Source of the DNA: Gammaproteobacteria bacterium
GTDB taxonomy: Bacteria; Pseudomonadota; Gammaproteobacteria; HK1
Assembly (NCBI GenBank): GCA_020444775.1
Contig: JAGRHX010000084.1
Span: forward strand, 1 to 8,016
Reading direction: 5' to 3'
Length of the DNA stretch: 8,016 bases
The notes beneath the pieces were generated by a model. It searched no databases and had not been told where the DNA came from. It saw nothing but the letters and a program-made list of their open reading frames with translations. This document shows positions 6,643 to 8,016 of this stretch, piece by piece. The position numbers were made by a program, and so were the translations under genes. The stretch's first letter is position 1. Every line of letters starts with the position of its first letter.

Positions 6643-6685
6643 GCGCCGGTCGCGCGTGGTCCTACGGGGGACCGCGCGCCGGCGC
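6643..6685 (+). terminator. Strong GC-rich hairpin after the SDR gene
   Basis: Starting 15 nt after the SDR stop, GCGCCGG (6643-6649), CGCGC (6651-6655) and GGTCC (6658-6662) pair with GGACC (6669-6673), GCGCG (6674-6678) and CCGGCGC (6679-6685). That gives 17 base pairs with small bulges and a 6-nt loop. It is well placed to attenuate readthrough into the LLM gene or to stabilise the SDR mRNA 3' end. No T-tract follows, so it is not a canonical intrinsic terminator. Confidence 0.5.
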
Positions 6686-6714
6686 CCGGCGTAGCCGACT
6701 GCTGCGCGGCGCCC

Positions 6715-6771
6715 GCACGAACGTGCCCGGGTCTCCGGGCTGCTGAGACAGCACGATCGTTTCGTACCGAA
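6715..6771 (+). repeat. Run of consecutive small palindromes before the LLM gene
   Basis: Four perfect inverted repeats follow almost end to end: GCACG-AA-CGTGC (6715-6726), GCCCGG-GTCT-CCGGGC (6725-6740), TGCTG-AGA-CAGCA (6741-6753) and TTCG-TAC-CGAA (6761-6771), with the palindrome CGATCG between the last two. After them CATTCG occurs twice (6773-6778, 6781-6786). Together with the hairpin at 6643-6685, this accounts for most of the 169-nt spacer. A folded mRNA leader or operator cluster are both possible. Confidence 0.5.
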
Positions 6772-6797
6772 CCATTCGCTCATTCGTAGAGGTAGCC

Positions 6798-7715
6798 ATG
6801 TCCCTGAGCATGCCGGCGATCTCCCTCGCCGCACTTCCCGGACGTCGCAAGACGATTCTAGACATCGCCCAGCAGGCCGAGGCGCGCGGCTTCCAGGGCA
6901 TCTACCTGCCCTCGCTCGGCGACAACATGTCCCTGGCCACGGCGCTCGCCCTGGTCACCGAGCGTATCGAGTTCGGCACCGCAATCGCGCCCATCTACTG
7001 GCGTTCGCCCATCGACATGGCGCAGGCGGCAGCCTTCATCCACGAGGTCTCGGGTGGACGCTTCCGCTTCGGCATCGGCGTTGCGCACGCACCGGCTCAC
7101 GCCCGCTACGGGGTCAGCGTGGGCAAGCCGCTGTCCGACATACGAGAGTTCGTGAGCACCGTGCGGGGAGTGGAGCGGATTGGGGAGTTGCCGCCGATCA
7201 TCCTCGCCACGTTGCGCAAGCGCATGATTGCACTGGCCGGTGACATCGCGGACGGCCTGGTGTTCGCGAACGCCTCGCGCTCGCACATGGCCGAGTCGCT
7301 GGCAGCGTTGCAGCCGGACAAGCGCAGCGGTGACGGCTTCTTCATCGGCAACATGATCCCCACCTGTATCGATGACGATGAGCAAGCCGCGATGGCCGTC
7401 AATCGGCGCACGCTGATCGGCTACGCGAAGCTGCCGAACTATCGCAATTACTGGCGCGAGGCCGGCTATGAGGCCGAGATGGACGGTGTGGAAGTCGCCA
7501 TGAAAAGCGGCGACGACGAAGCGCTGGCACGCTGCCTGACCGACCGTTGGCTCGCGGACAACACCTTGTTCGGGCCTGCCTCCAAGGTCCTGGAGGGGCT
7601 GGAGGCGTGGTACGCGGCGGGTGTGCGGACACCGATACTTGTCCCATCCTCAGCGCGTGGCGATCAGCTGGTGGCCATCCAGCAGGTGTTCGAACTGTGT
7701 GAGCGTATCGCTTGA
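6798..7715 (+). CDS. Luciferase-like (LLM class) flavin/F420-type oxidoreductase
   Basis: A 305-aa protein of the bacterial luciferase-like TIM-barrel family, whose members use FMN or coenzyme F420 for monooxygenation or hydride transfer. Supporting segments: the N-terminal strand-helix with AQQAEARGFQGIYLPS (24-39), VTERIEFGTAIAPIYWRSP (53-71), the family hallmark HEVSGGRFRFGIGVAH (82-97), LAGDIADGLVFANA (146-159), NMIPTCIDDDEQAA (185-198), and a C-terminal barrel end GPASKVLEGLEAWYAAGVRTPILVP (259-283). The stretch between EFVSTVRG (117-124) and LPPIILATLRKRM (131-143) is short. Many LLM proteins carry about 15-25 more residues there. The ATG has AGAGG at 6788-6792, 5 nt upstream. FMN or F420 cannot be decided from sequence; F420 use would need F420 genes elsewhere in the genome. 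It follows the SDR by 169 nt, and the MFS gene starts at or just after its stop, suggesting shared transcription. Confidence 0.92.
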   Translation: MSLSMPAISLAALPGRRKTILDIAQQAEARGFQGIYLPSLGDNMSLATALALVTERIEFGTAIAPIYWRSPIDMAQAAAFIHEVSGGRFRFGIGVAHAPAHARYGVSVGKPLSDIREFVSTVRGVERIGELPPIILATLRKRMIALAGDIADGLVFANASRSHMAESLAALQPDKRSGDGFFIGNMIPTCIDDDEQAAMAVNRRTLIGYAKLPNYRNYWREAGYEAEMDGVEVAMKSGDDEALARCLTDRWLADNTLFGPASKVLEGLEAWYAAGVRTPILVPSSARGDQLVAIQQVFELCERIA

Positions 7716-8016
7716 GCGAGACGGATCGAGCTCGGCGCGCCAGTGCTGATGATCGTGGTGCTGATGATCGTGGTGCCGAGCGGCGTATCCTGGTGTGGAT
7801 GTGCGTGCTCATCGGCGTGAATCAGCTCGGATTCGGTGGCGTCGTGCCTGCGCTGCCACTGTACGCGCAGTCCTTTGGCGTCTCGGCATCGGCCATCGGC
7901 ATGGCGGTGGCAGTCTACGGACTGGCACGATTCTTCGTCGCCATGCCAACCGGCCGATTGGCGGACTCGCTGGGCCGTAGGCCGACCCTGGCATTGGGGG
8001 GGGCGTTGTCGGCCGT
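7712..8016 (+). CDS. MFS transporter, N-terminal part, cut by window end
   Basis: An inner-membrane major facilitator superfamily transporter; only about the first 100 residues are present. Counting from a TTG at 7712, TM1 is ~26-45 (ILVWMCVLIGVNQLGFGGVV), then PALPLYAQSFGVS, TM2 ~60-79, and MFS motif A in the 2-3 loop, GRLADSLGRRP (81-91). TM3 begins at ~92. The reading frame opens after a TGA at 7700-7702. Possible starts are TTG 7712 (overlapping the LLM stop as TTGA, which suggests translational coupling), GTG 7793 and ATG 7799. The last two would cut into TM1 and lose the RR before it, so I prefer TTG, but no start has a clear Shine-Dalgarno. The TTG start implies a 25-residue hydrophilic leader containing a duplicated ADDRG. 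The context suggests import or export of the compound handled by the neighbouring enzymes. Confidence 0.88.
   Translation, partial: MSETDRARRASADDRGADDRGAERRILVWMCVLIGVNQLGFGGVVPALPLYAQSFGVSASAIGMAVAVYGLARFFVAMPTGRLADSLGRRPTLALGGALSA
7745..7774 (+). repeat. Perfect 15-bp tandem duplication at the MFS start
   Basis: GCTGATGATCGTGGT occurs twice in direct succession (7745-7759 and 7760-7774). In the MFS frame it encodes ADDRG twice, all codons ending in T, unlike the G/C-ending codons of the neighbouring genes. Because the unit is a multiple of three, gain or loss of a copy would not shift the frame. It may be a recent slippage duplication in a leader that may not be translated. Confidence 0.8.

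Noticed and set aside
6858..7385. Minus-strand open frames opposite the LLM gene
   Set aside because: They are antisense to conserved luciferase-like motifs, with no independent coding signal.
7996..8003. Run of eight G (and seven G at 231-237) as phase-variable tracts
   Set aside because: Both are in frame within conserved-looking coding sequence. Short G runs are common in DNA of this composition. They are at most sequencing-error or slippage hotspots.

Overview
The window is G+C-rich, densely packed bacterial DNA with five recognisable genes plus one cut off at the right edge. Codon use is strongly biased to G/C third positions. The mix of a soluble-looking PAS histidine kinase, HyuA/HyuB-type enzymes, an MFE-2-like SDR and a luciferase-like oxidoreductase suggests a high-GC proteobacterium, perhaps a gammaproteobacterial degrader. 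That taxonomic guess is inference only; there is no rRNA or other marker gene here.

Layout, left to right. (1) 3-1388 (+): the C-terminal part, or all, of a PAS-containing sensor histidine kinase that runs off the left edge. (2) 1447-3219 (-): HyuB, the hydantoinase B/oxoprolinase family subunit. (3) 3220-3374: an unusually long 155-nt spacer holding a degenerate tandem repeat array that runs up to the hyuB start codon. (4) 3375-5492 (-): HyuA, the ATP-binding hydantoinase A/oxoprolinase subunit. (5) 5493-5707: a divergent control region packed with inverted and direct repeats. (6) 5708-6628 (+): a short-chain dehydrogenase/reductase resembling the dehydrogenase domain of multifunctional enzyme type 2. 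(7) 6629-6797: a 169-nt spacer with a strong hairpin and a run of small palindromes. (8) 6798-7715 (+): a luciferase-like flavin/F420-type oxidoreductase. (9) 7712-8016 (+): the N-terminal part of an MFS transporter, possibly overlapping the previous stop codon and running off the right edge.

The hyuA-hyuB pair and the SDR-LLM-MFS run diverge from one 215-nt region. This looks like one catabolic module: a transporter, two redox enzymes (hydroxyl/carbonyl dehydrogenase and flavin-type oxidoreductase), and an ATP-dependent enzyme of the hydantoinase/oxoprolinase/acetone-carboxylase superfamily that could open or carboxylate a cyclic amide or ketone-type intermediate. The substrate cannot be read from the sequence. 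No dedicated regulator is visible inside the module. The histidine kinase is convergent to it, and nothing in the sequence links it to the module.

I see no tRNA, rRNA, CRISPR array, insertion sequence or phage gene. The enzymes belong to known families. The less ordinary part is the non-coding sequence: all three larger spacers, plus the LLM-MFS junction, carry short tandem repeats or inverted repeats that the coding annotation does not explain.
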